Source: Chryseobacterium sp. IHB B 17019
GTDB lineage: Bacteria > Bacteroidota > Bacteroidia > Flavobacteriales > Weeksellaceae
Assembly (NCBI RefSeq): GCF_001456155.1
Contig: NZ_CP013293.1
Coordinates: 806,001-870,000, forward strand
Reading direction: 5' to 3'
Length of the DNA: 64,000 nucleotides
The notes under the pieces were generated by a model. That model saw nothing but the letters and a program-made list of their open reading frames with translations, was not told the DNA's origin and did not search any database. Position 1 is the first letter of the stretch, and each line of letters opens with the position of its first letter. The position numbers and the translations under genes are program-made. This document shows positions 17,980 to 26,174 of this stretch, piece after piece.

Positions 17980-20265
17980 CTACGGATTGCTGATAATCAA
18001 TGTCGACGGAATATCCGATAGCCACAGACTTTTCGTGTCGATCAGGTTTTTCCAGCTTTTACTGCTGATGAGCATTAAGTCCTGAGAATTAAGAAATTCT
18101 TTCTCAATCTTTTTTTCGTTATATAAAGTGATGTGATTAGGCGCGACTTGTTCGATACTTCTTATCAGCTCTTTTACCTCAATATTATTTCTGATCTGTC
18201 CTGCAACATCAAGGATTATAATCTGGGAATTATTATTGTTAATCAGTCTTTTAGCGTATTCAAGTAAATAAAAATCACTTAAATTAAAGATAGGAACAAA
18301 AACCCTGTCTGCGGAAGTGAAATCTTTTTCCACCAAAACTCCTACGGGAATTGAAGCTTTATCCAATACCTGAAAAGTAAGATCATCAAAAGCAGAATTG
18401 TTGAAAATATTCCCTTTTCCTTTTACTGTATTTAATAATTTTTCGGGATTAATGATTTTTGTAGTAAAACCTAAAAGTCTGCCTAGTAAACTTCCTTCAT
18501 ACATCGATTTTCCGAGCATCACTAAAAGCAGATCGTAATTTCCTTTATTGGTAATGCTTGTAAGGTCGTTTTCCACGTCTGTAGAGGCCTTGAAAAGGGT
18601 AGTGATTTCCAGCTTAAGTTCCTGAGAAGTTTCAACCACATGCTTAAACTGCCCTTTTTCAAAATCCTCTATATCGAAAGCATGGAGCTCATCAACAGGG
18701 ACAATATTCATGGCGGTAACGCTTTTGTTGCCGTTCATTTTATGGGTAAGGTTATCGGCAAGTTTCAAAAGGATGCTTCCTGATTTTGCGGTTTCAAAGG
18801 ATAAAAGAATCCTGTATTTGGCATCATGATCCTCCTGATCTTCTTCTAACATTGATTTTTTTCCTTTAAAAAAATAATTGATAAGGTCAAGACAAGGCCC
18901 CGTCATAAAAGTCGTAAATAATGCCATGATCACAAGCATCGCAAACAATTCCGGACCTAAAACTCCGAGATCATACCCAATGTTAAGAACAATAAGTTCG
19001 GTAAGACCTCTCGTATTCATCAATGCACCAATGGTGAGACTGTCTTTCCAGCTTATTTTTAAAAATCTTGCCGTAAGTGCACTTCCTATGAATTTTCCGG
19101 TAACAGCGGTCAAAATGATGAATCCGCCGATTTTCCAGAGATGGGGGTCATTTAATAAGCCGATCTGAGTTCGTAAACCTGTAAATACGAAAAAAAGAGG
19201 AAGTAATAAAACCAGTGCAACATCCTCAACTTTTTCAATGAAAAGATTTCTGAATTTTACGTTTTCCGGCATAATAGCTCCCGCCATAAATGCTCCGAAA
19301 AGCGCGTGGATACCTATAACTTCCGTTGCATAAGATGATATAATCAGAATTAGGAAAAATACAGCAACGAGTGCTTTGCTGATAAAACCTTTTCCTTTTT
19401 GAGATTCAGCGATTCTACTGAGAAACGGCCTTACTGCTTTTATCATGATAAAAACATACAAAATAGCCATCAGAATAACGAATATCGACCCTGAAAAAGA
19501 TCCTGCTTTTACAATGGCAATCACAGCGGCTAAAATACACCAGGCTGTAATATCATCCGCTGCAGCGCAGGTAATAACAACGGTTCCTATTTTTGTTTTA
19601 TGTAAATTCCTCTCCTGAACAATTCTTGCCAACACGGGAAATGCCGTAATACTCATGGCAATAGCTATAAACAAAGCAAAAGAACTGAACTGGATCCCGT
19701 CCGGAGCAAATTCTTTATAAATAAAATAAGATAACCCAACTCCCAATGCAAACGGAATGATAATACTTGCATGGCTGATCACCACGGCATCGTGCGCTTT
19801 TTTTCTCAGAACGCTCAGATCAAGCTCCATCCCGACAATATACATGAAGAGAATAAGACCAATCTGGCTCAAAAATTGTAAATTACCTAAAGATTCTTTA
19901 GGAAAAATAAAAGCTGAAAGTTCCGGAAAATATAATCCGAAAAGTGATGGACCTAAAACAATACCTGCTATCATTTCTCCAATTACTGATGGCTGTTTCA
20001 GCTTCACACAAACCCATCCGAAAAGCTTTGCTACAAGGATAATGGTAACAATTTGTGCAAGAAGAAGTGCCAAAGGATGATGAAGGTTCACCATAAAAGA
20101 ATCTGCGAAGTTTTCCCACATAGTCGAGCCGGTAGCTTTGGCCGGGGCGATGTTTTCACCAATTTCCAGTGTTTTTCCCTCAACAAAAAACCAGTACATC
20201 AGGCATGAAAAAAATACTATCGTAATGACATAGAAAATTAAGTTTCTGTATTTCGCCAAGTTCAT
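17980..20265 (-). CDS. Cation:proton antiporter (CPA2/KefB-like)
   Basis: The 761-aa protein has about 13 membrane helices of the Na+/H+ exchanger family (residues ~50-470), with PSVIGEMIAGIVLGPSLFG, the helix IGLILFMYIVGMELDL, the ADDITAW motif carrying the ion-binding acidic residues, and NTRGLTELIVLNIGYDLGVL. The C-terminal ~270 residues are cytoplasmic and resemble universal stress protein-like domains (LLSFETAKSGSILLKLADNL, VGVLVEKDFTSADRVFVPIF). No TrkA-N domain is seen. It is probably involved in pH or K+/Na+ homeostasis; ion specificity cannot be read from sequence. It is a single gene upstream of tyrA on the same strand. Confidence 0.88.
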   Translation of the reverse strand: MNLAKYRNLIFYVITIVFFSCLMYWFFVEGKTLEIGENIAPAKATGSTMWENFADSFMVNLHHPLALLLAQIVTIILVAKLFGWVCVKLKQPSVIGEMIAGIVLGPSLFGLYFPELSAFIFPKESLGNLQFLSQIGLILFMYIVGMELDLSVLRKKAHDAVVISHASIIIPFALGVGLSYFIYKEFAPDGIQFSSFALFIAIAMSITAFPVLARIVQERNLHKTKIGTVVITCAAADDITAWCILAAVIAIVKAGSFSGSIFVILMAILYVFIMIKAVRPFLSRIAESQKGKGFISKALVAVFFLILIISSYATEVIGIHALFGAFMAGAIMPENVKFRNLFIEKVEDVALVLLLPLFFVFTGLRTQIGLLNDPHLWKIGGFIILTAVTGKFIGSALTARFLKISWKDSLTIGALMNTRGLTELIVLNIGYDLGVLGPELFAMLVIMALFTTFMTGPCLDLINYFFKGKKSMLEEDQEDHDAKYRILLSFETAKSGSILLKLADNLTHKMNGNKSVTAMNIVPVDELHAFDIEDFEKGQFKHVVETSQELKLEITTLFKASTDVENDLTSITNKGNYDLLLVMLGKSMYEGSLLGRLLGFTTKIINPEKLLNTVKGKGNIFNNSAFDDLTFQVLDKASIPVGVLVEKDFTSADRVFVPIFNLSDFYLLEYAKRLINNNNSQIIILDVAGQIRNNIEVKELIRSIEQVAPNHITLYNEKKIEKEFLNSQDLMLISSKSWKNLIDTKSLWLSDIPSTLIISNP

Positions 20266-20372
20266 AACTTCATAATTTTTGCAAAGTTGGTGAGAATAAA
20301 ATTATGATAAATACTATTCCTTTGAAAATGTAACGAAAAGGATAAATTCTGCATTAAAAGTAAAACGGTATT

Positions 20373-21083
20373 TTATTTACCAAACATCTCCATCAGCGAA
20401 TTTTTGTAAGCATCCCCGATTTGTAGCTTTAAAAAATTCTCTCCTTCGGTGGAAATGCTTGTAATAATTTCGTTGGTCGAGAAAATTTTAATAGAAGATA
20501 AAGCAATAATTTCTTTTTTGTTGACCTGTGCAAAATCTTTGGAAGGAAGCATTTCCAAAAGGTGTTTGAAGCTTAGATTCTTCAAAACAATGGCTGTTCC
20601 GTCATTCAGGACAATATCTTTATCGCGGCTGTCGATCTCGGAGGTCTTGATATACATGATCTGGCTGGTGAAAATAGTGGTTTTGCCGATATTGGTATTC
20701 CATTCGATAAAGTCCTTTTTCTGAGGCTGTTGAAGGAGGTTTTTTGTCTTTTCAAATGCCTGCATCAATCTTTCTTTCTTAATGGGTTTCCTTACATAAT
20801 CCACGACATTCAGGTCAAAAGCTTCGGCTGCATATTCTTTGTAAGCGGTCGTAAAAATGATTTTTTTTGTTGATGAAATGAGTTCTGCGACTTGCAGGCC
20901 ATTCATTCCCGGCATTTCAATGTCTAAAATGCAGACGTTACAATCAATATTTTCAATTTCGGCTAAGAATATTTTAGGATCATTAAAAGCTTTTACAACT
21001 TCCACGTTTTCAATTTGTTCACATAGAAGTTTCAGGTAGCTGATTGCCAATAGCTCATCGTCAAGAATAACGCATTTTATCAT
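20373..21083 (-). CDS. LytTR-family response regulator
   Basis: The 236-aa protein has an N-terminal receiver domain, with the acidic pair in VILDDELLA, the phosphoacceptor Asp in VCILDIEMPGMNG (about residue 56), and TTAYKEYAAEAFD and RKPIKKER at the end. A C-terminal LytTR DNA-binding domain follows (IMYIKTSEIDSRDKDIVL, FAQVNKKEIIALSSIK). Its start overlaps the end of the sensor kinase gene by 23 bp, so the two are translated from one message and form a two-component pair. Confidence 0.9.
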   Translation of the reverse strand: MIKCVILDDELLAISYLKLLCEQIENVEVVKAFNDPKIFLAEIENIDCNVCILDIEMPGMNGLQVAELISSTKKIIFTTAYKEYAAEAFDLNVVDYVRKPIKKERLMQAFEKTKNLLQQPQKKDFIEWNTNIGKTTIFTSQIMYIKTSEIDSRDKDIVLNDGTAIVLKNLSFKHLLEMLPSKDFAQVNKKEIIALSSIKIFSTNEIITSISTEGENFLKLQIGDAYKNSLMEMFGK

Positions 21084-21831
21084 AGAATTCTCCTAAATTG
21101 ATTGTTAATTCCGCAGTGAAGATACCGTTTTTTGAATTCTTTTGAAGAGAATAAAAATTATTGTAAATCATTTTCAGCCGCTGATCCAGAGATTGACTTC
21201 CGAAACCGCTTTTCTCTTTTTCCAGCACATTTTTCAATGATGCTCTGTTGCTTACTTTCATGGTGAAAATGCCATTTTCAAGCTCCATCTGAATGGAAAT
21301 AAATGAATCCTGAGCCAGGAAATCTGTGTGTTTAAAAGCGTTTTCAATAAGGTCAACTGAAATCAACGGAGCAAAAACTTTCTCTTCGTAAATTTCATCC
21401 GATTTATTAATTTTAAATTTAATTCTGAAATCAAAAAGTGGATTTACCTTGATTTTATTAATTTCAATTAAACTTAAAGCGAAATTTAATTCTTCTTTTG
21501 GACTCACAAACTTGTTGTTGCTTTCATATAAAATATAATCCAGGACGTTTGCCAGTTTATCCAAAGACATATAGGTCTGGTAAGCATGCGACTGAACAGA
21601 ATTTAAAATGTTTTTAAACAAATGCGGGTTCAGTTTTGTGCCAATATGCTCGAGCTGAACTTCGTTTAATCTTTGTTCAATTATTTTATTGGTTTGCGAA
21701 AGCTTGGTATTTTTTTTCTTAATTTTGTGATTTTGACTAAATAAATAAATGCCAACCGTCAAAAAAAAGAAAATGACAAATACTCCAATGAATATCAGAT
21801 AATCTTGAATCATGTAGTAATTGCCTTCCAT
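21061..21831 (-). CDS. LytS/YehU-type sensor histidine kinase
   Basis: The 256-aa kinase has one membrane helix near the N-terminus (YLIFIGVFVIFFFLTVGIYL), a short coiled coil, a His_kinase-type phosphoacceptor region (HIGTKLNPHLFKNILNSVQ, about residues 62-80) and a reduced ATPase domain with SVDLIENAFKHT and SGFGSQSLDQRLKMIY. There is no extracellular sensor domain, so the signal is probably sensed at the membrane or through a partner. It is encoded between a small membrane protein gene and the overlapping response regulator gene. Confidence 0.88.
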   Translation of the reverse strand: MEGNYYMIQDYLIFIGVFVIFFFLTVGIYLFSQNHKIKKKNTKLSQTNKIIEQRLNEVQLEHIGTKLNPHLFKNILNSVQSHAYQTYMSLDKLANVLDYILYESNNKFVSPKEELNFALSLIEINKIKVNPLFDFRIKFKINKSDEIYEEKVFAPLISVDLIENAFKHTDFLAQDSFISIQMELENGIFTMKVSNRASLKNVLEKEKSGFGSQSLDQRLKMIYNNFYSLQKNSKNGIFTAELTINLGEFYDKMRYS

Positions 21832-21851
21832 AGAATAGAAATTAGCTTTTC

Positions 21852-22223
21852 TTATTTAAGTTTTTTCAGAGTTTTCATCATTGTGGTTTCCTCACATTTT
21901 TCAAACGTGATTTCGTATGTCGGATTTTTTTCAGGATAGGTGAGAAGATAATCAGGACACGGTTTTTTTTGTGCGTGGCTTTTGTCAAAATCTACTTTTC
22001 CTTTTGTGATAATGCTATCCTTAAGGAATTTTTCATCAATTTTTAAAGCATTCATTTCCGTTTTAAAACTTTTGGAATACTTAAAATCTTTAGACAAAGT
22101 TTCCGCAATAACGCGGCTGTTAGGCAAATAGCCGCTGCAGCTAGCACCTTTTTTGTTTAAAATAAAAAATACGATAATAAGCCCCGGAATAAGCCCGATT
22201 AAGTAGAATTTGAGTTTCTTCAT
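21852..22223 (-). CDS. Small membrane-anchored protein, DUF4258-like
   Basis: The 123-aa product starts with one membrane anchor (KFYLIGLIPGLIIVFFILNK), followed by a CSGYLPNSRVIAETLSKDF segment and a small alpha/beta domain ending in YEITFEKCEETTMMKTLKKL. The pattern resembles proteins annotated with DUF4258 in Bacteroidota; I am not certain of that assignment. Three cysteines lie outside the membrane segment. The ATG overlaps the stop of ald by one base (TAATG), so it is translationally coupled to alanine dehydrogenase, and the kinase gene starts 20 bp downstream. Confidence 0.75.
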   Translation of the reverse strand: MKKLKFYLIGLIPGLIIVFFILNKKGASCSGYLPNSRVIAETLSKDFKYSKSFKTEMNALKIDEKFLKDSIITKGKVDFDKSHAQKKPCPDYLLTYPEKNPTYEITFEKCEETTMMKTLKKLK

Positions 22224-23416
22224 TAGAAAATTAAAAGATTGATATCGTGATAAGTAAGCCCGAAACGGTCGCAGATGATTTTTTTGGTGTGTCTGCCTTT
22301 GTACATATAAAGGCTCTGTTTCATTTCATTTTTGCGAACCAGCATGTTTTCGAAACCGCCTTCTTCGTCGTAATTTAAAATATAGGAAAGGAAGAAATTA
22401 GAGATTGCTTTAGTAGTAGTTCTCGGCATTCTTGAAGTAAGGTTCGGAAGTCCGCAGTGGATAACGCCGTGTTTGATGATATAAGGCTCTTCCATGGTAG
22501 TAAGCTCGGACGTTTCAATGACTTTTCCGTTGTCGATGGTGATGTCAATAATGACACTGCCTTTTTTCATTTTCATGACCATGTCCTCGGTCACGATAGG
22601 CGTCATATTCAGCCTTGGAAGTGCGCCGATAACAACATCTGCTCTTCTTATGGCTTTCCCAAGCTCTTTTGGGTCTATAATTGATGTCGGAACCCTGCTG
22701 TCTACCAAAGTGTGAAGCCTTCTTAATTTTGAAAGTGAATTGTCGAAAACCCTTACACTGGCGCCTAAACCAATGGCGGCTTTTGTGGCAAATTCTCCAA
22801 CGATTCCTGCTCCTAAAATCACTACTTCCGCCGGTCGTACTCCTGTAATTCCGCCCAGCATCAATCCATTTGATAAGGCTAAAAGTTCGGAAGCGTAGAG
22901 TATGGAAACTGTTCCTGCAATTTCTCCTACAAGCCTTACCAACGCTAGTTGCTTATACTCATCTACAATGAATTCAAAGGCGATGGCGTTGACTTTTTTC
23001 TCTGCAAGTTTCAGGAAATAATCTTTGTCTCTCAAATTAATTTGAAGTGCCGAAACCAGATACGTATTTGGTTTCATATACTCAATTTCCACTTCTGTAG
23101 GAGGATTGATTTTTAAGATCAAATCCTGAGAAAATGCTTCTTTCGGATCATTGGTGATTTTTGCACCCGATTCAGAGTATTGTAAATCTGTAAAAAATGA
23201 ACCTTCCCCGGCTCCTGATTCTATGATAATTTCATGGCCATGTTCTACCAAAACCTGTACTGCATCGGGTGTGATACAAGTTCTTCTTTCATTCAGAGAG
23301 GTTTCTTTTGGGATTCCTATGCTGAATTGTTTTCCTTTTCTGATAACTTCCAGTTTTTCTTCTTTCGGCATCAGTTCCTCTTCGGTAAAAGGAGTAAAAA
23401 TATTTGTAGTACTCAT
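22223..23416 (-). CDS. ald: Alanine dehydrogenase
   Basis: The 397-aa protein belongs to the alanine dehydrogenase/PntA family, which interconverts L-alanine with pyruvate and ammonia using NAD. It shows IGIPKETSLNERRTCITPDAV near residue 33, the Rossmann motif VVILGAGIVGEFATKAAIGLG (about 205-225), GALPRLNMTPIVTEDMV and HCGLPNLTSRMPRTTTKAISN near the C-terminus. The N-terminus carries about 30 extra residues relative to classical Ald. It heads a group with a DUF4258-like protein and a LytS/LytTR pair, and tsaE lies 69 bp upstream on the same strand. Confidence 0.88.
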   Translation of the reverse strand: MSTTNIFTPFTEEELMPKEEKLEVIRKGKQFSIGIPKETSLNERRTCITPDAVQVLVEHGHEIIIESGAGEGSFFTDLQYSESGAKITNDPKEAFSQDLILKINPPTEVEIEYMKPNTYLVSALQINLRDKDYFLKLAEKKVNAIAFEFIVDEYKQLALVRLVGEIAGTVSILYASELLALSNGLMLGGITGVRPAEVVILGAGIVGEFATKAAIGLGASVRVFDNSLSKLRRLHTLVDSRVPTSIIDPKELGKAIRRADVVIGALPRLNMTPIVTEDMVMKMKKGSVIIDITIDNGKVIETSELTTMEEPYIIKHGVIHCGLPNLTSRMPRTTTKAISNFFLSYILNYDEEGGFENMLVRKNEMKQSLYMYKGRHTKKIICDRFGLTYHDINLLIF

Positions 23417-23485
23417 CCTTTAAATTGTTACGTTCTTACAGATAGTTATTTTACAATGAAATTCAACAGCAAAGATACATAATAT

Positions 23486-23893
23486 TTACTCGAATGATAT
23501 CTCTCTGCTTTGTCCGGTATTGATGATGCTCATTTCATGATACTTAAGTCCGTAAAGCTCTTCTTCGTACACTTCCGGCCATTCGATGATGCAGAGAAAA
23601 GCATTATCCAGGTACTCTTCAATGCCGATATCATAGACTTCTTCGATGTTTTTCAACCGGTATAAATCGAAATGATAAATTTTCCCTTTCGGTGTATTGT
23701 ATTCATTAACAATAGAATAGGTGGGAGAATTGACTTCATCCTTACTTTCCAGATTTTTAAGCAAAAATTGGGTGAAAGTAGTTTTTCCTGCCCCAAGATT
23801 TCCTTTTAATAAAAGAATATTGTGCTCCAGCTGGGGAATAATTTTGTCTACTATTTCCTGCCAGTCTTCGATTTTATGGATCGTGTATTTCAT
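23486..23893 (-). CDS. tsaE: tRNA threonylcarbamoyladenosine biosynthesis ATPase TsaE
   Basis: TsaE is the ATPase that works with TsaB and TsaD to make t6A at position 37 of ANN-decoding tRNAs. The 135-aa protein is the usual length and has the Walker A loop LLKGNLGAGKTTFTQFLL (about 28-45), the switch-like SPTYSIVNEY, the HFDLYRL motif (about 74-80) and CIIEWPEVYEE near the end. No fused domain is present. It precedes ald on the same strand. Confidence 0.92.
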   Translation of the reverse strand: MKYTIHKIEDWQEIVDKIIPQLEHNILLLKGNLGAGKTTFTQFLLKNLESKDEVNSPTYSIVNEYNTPKGKIYHFDLYRLKNIEEVYDIGIEEYLDNAFLCIIEWPEVYEEELYGLKYHEMSIINTGQSREISFE

Positions 23894-24073
23894 TATTTAT
23901 TTAATCTTTCGAGTGTTTTTTCAAATTCAAAATTACTGAAAATTAAAATTCAGGCAATTCTTTTTAAGTGTAGTAATTTATTATATTTTAATAATCTTAA
24001 TAGTTTAATGATTTGAGGTAAATTAATTAACATAAAACTGCCCGTAATTTTTAGAATACAGGCAGTTTTTATT

Positions 24074-25828
24074 TTAATGCTTAATAATGCTGAATGATTT
24101 CTGGTAACCGGTTTTCGCATTTCTTACGATGACGAAATACATCCCGATCGGTTTGTCGGAAAACGGAACCTGATGGGTCTGATTAGCAATCATTTTTTTA
24201 TATAAAAGCTGTCCTAGGCTATTTAAAATCTGAACTTCATAATTTCCTTTTTTCGGGTCGATGGTGAATTCATTTTTAACGACACGGGGATAAACACTTA
24301 CATTTTCAATTTCATTAACCCCTAAAAATCCAATTTTCGGGATGTTTCCTGAAATACTGTAAAGTCCAAGTGAGGCATAGTTCGTGTATCCTGTATCGGG
24401 AGTTCCCTCACCGGTTCCGCTGATGGCGAGATAATAATCGCCTGCAGCTAAGGTTGTAGTAATAACAACAGGATCACCGAGATTCATTGGATTTCCGGTG
24501 TATGAAGAAATCAGAACATGCTGGCTGTTGTATAGCTGTACTTTCAGCAGCAGGTCACTGTGTCGTTCCGAAGCCTGTACTTTTAATGTAATCGTTCCTC
24601 CGTTTGCATGAAACAAGAACATATCAACATCATTAGTATGGTCAATAATTCCTTTATTTTGTGACGCTTCTACCAGCTCACCAGAAGTCGTAAGATAAGA
24701 CGCTGTCGAGAATGTATCTCCTTGATTATCTTGTCTGTAACCAACTCCGTTTGTTGATGGATTGGAAATAATGGCGAGATCATCTTCATGATTTGACCCA
24801 TTCGAGTATTCGGCTTTGCTCCACTGCGTTACGTTTTTATAATAGCTTACTCCCATGATCGGGGCCCAGTTTCCGTTGCCTGAATAATAAGCATATTGGC
24901 CCTGTCCGTCGTGATAGAGCCCAAATGTATGACCAAATTCATGAGAAGCAATCTCGCCCACGATTTTCCCGTAAATACCGGATGATAACGTAAATACCCA
25001 ACACGGAAGATCGCTTAACGAAGAAAAGCTGTTGATAAGCGCAGTTCCCGCACCTCCCGGAGATACAATGTCGGTAGGAGTGATGACGCATCTTCGCCTT
25101 TTGTTTTGAGGATAGCTGTTATAAACATTCTCATCAGTGGTTACATTCAGGTTGAAAGGCCTGAAATCTTCAGCAACAATCTCCCAGGCTTCCAAAATAT
25201 TGGCATCGCTCATTCCTGAAGGTAGCGCTACAATAGGATTTCCGCCATTCCATCCGCTTCCGCTGGGAACAGTGTGGCCGTCAAAATCAAGTAATAGGCA
25301 TCCTGCAGCTCCGGGAAAACTTTGCAGATTGGAAATACTGACATTGGGGGTGCTCTTTTGGCTTTTTTCCACCAAAGAAGCCGTTGTAGGAACGTGAAAA
25401 TCTACGCAAACGATTTTATTAATATCCATCTCTTTTATAAATGCATTTCCCTTAGTATCAGAATAATAGCTGTAAGCTTTTTTATTTTGAGGAAATATAA
25501 TATTGCCTTCCAATTGATTTTTATTAATTATAATTCTAAAAGTTCCCGGAGTATTTCCTTGTACTTCACCTTCAAGATGCAATATATCGTCTTTGCTATG
25601 CTGATAATTTACCATGGATTGTAATGCTTCTTTATTTGATACATAAAGCATTAAGTTTGGTTTTTCATTACCTGTTGTTTTCAATTTTGACTGCAGCTGA
25701 TTCAAAAATTCAACATTGGTTCCTAGCGGGTAATCCCGCGTACTCTTTTGGGCATTAATAAAGGAGCATGCTAAAAGAAAAGCAGTCAAAAATGCCCATT
25801 TTCTAAATTTAAAAGTAATTTTTTTCAT
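24074..25828 (-). CDS. Secreted zinc metalloprotease with T9SS sorting domain
   Basis: The 584-aa protein has a signal peptide (AFLLACSFINAQ), a propeptide-like N-terminal region, and a reprolysin/metzincin-type catalytic centre with zinc motif HEFGHTFGLYHD (about 294-305) followed by the Met-turn-like WAPIMGVSYY. A PPC-like beta domain (ASERHSDLLLKVQLY, LAAGDYYLAISGTGEG) follows. The last ~75 residues are a type A T9SS sorting domain (VYPRVVKNEFTI, VQILNSLGQLLYKK, GMYFVIVRNAKTG). It is therefore probably exported by Sec and then by the type IX system to the cell surface or medium. Confidence 0.9.
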   Translation of the reverse strand: MKKITFKFRKWAFLTAFLLACSFINAQKSTRDYPLGTNVEFLNQLQSKLKTTGNEKPNLMLYVSNKEALQSMVNYQHSKDDILHLEGEVQGNTPGTFRIIINKNQLEGNIIFPQNKKAYSYYSDTKGNAFIKEMDINKIVCVDFHVPTTASLVEKSQKSTPNVSISNLQSFPGAAGCLLLDFDGHTVPSGSGWNGGNPIVALPSGMSDANILEAWEIVAEDFRPFNLNVTTDENVYNSYPQNKRRRCVITPTDIVSPGGAGTALINSFSSLSDLPCWVFTLSSGIYGKIVGEIASHEFGHTFGLYHDGQGQYAYYSGNGNWAPIMGVSYYKNVTQWSKAEYSNGSNHEDDLAIISNPSTNGVGYRQDNQGDTFSTASYLTTSGELVEASQNKGIIDHTNDVDMFLFHANGGTITLKVQASERHSDLLLKVQLYNSQHVLISSYTGNPMNLGDPVVITTTLAAGDYYLAISGTGEGTPDTGYTNYASLGLYSISGNIPKIGFLGVNEIENVSVYPRVVKNEFTIDPKKGNYEVQILNSLGQLLYKKMIANQTHQVPFSDKPIGMYFVIVRNAKTGYQKSFSIIKH

Positions 25829-26174
25829 CTTAATTATTTTTGATGGTTCAACTTTGAATTCTTAAAAAATAATTTGTGTTTTAATCAGTTTTTTTGGATA
25901 TATTTAAGTACCCAAAATTTATTTAGATGAAAGTTAAAATAAATTTAAGTATCTGAAAATCAGCGCAATTTGGGATTCGTTTGGTTTTTTATTTTAAAAA
26001 ATTGGTTGATAGTATGTTGCAATTTTTATTGATTCCATGATACAGTCGCATAGACATTCTAAATGGCTTATTATTAGTTAATTATCTTTTTTATATCTAA
26101 TTTTTCAGGTTATTTGCTATTGTTTTAAAATTTAAATCCTTAGAAATAAAAAAACATATTCTTATTTTTACATC
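25829..26174. other. 346-bp divergent spacer
   Basis: This AT-rich spacer separates the divergent metalloprotease and dnaG genes and should hold both promoters. I see no convincing hairpin, repeat or small ORF. TATTTTTA just before the dnaG ATG is a weak -7 candidate. Confidence 0.6.
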
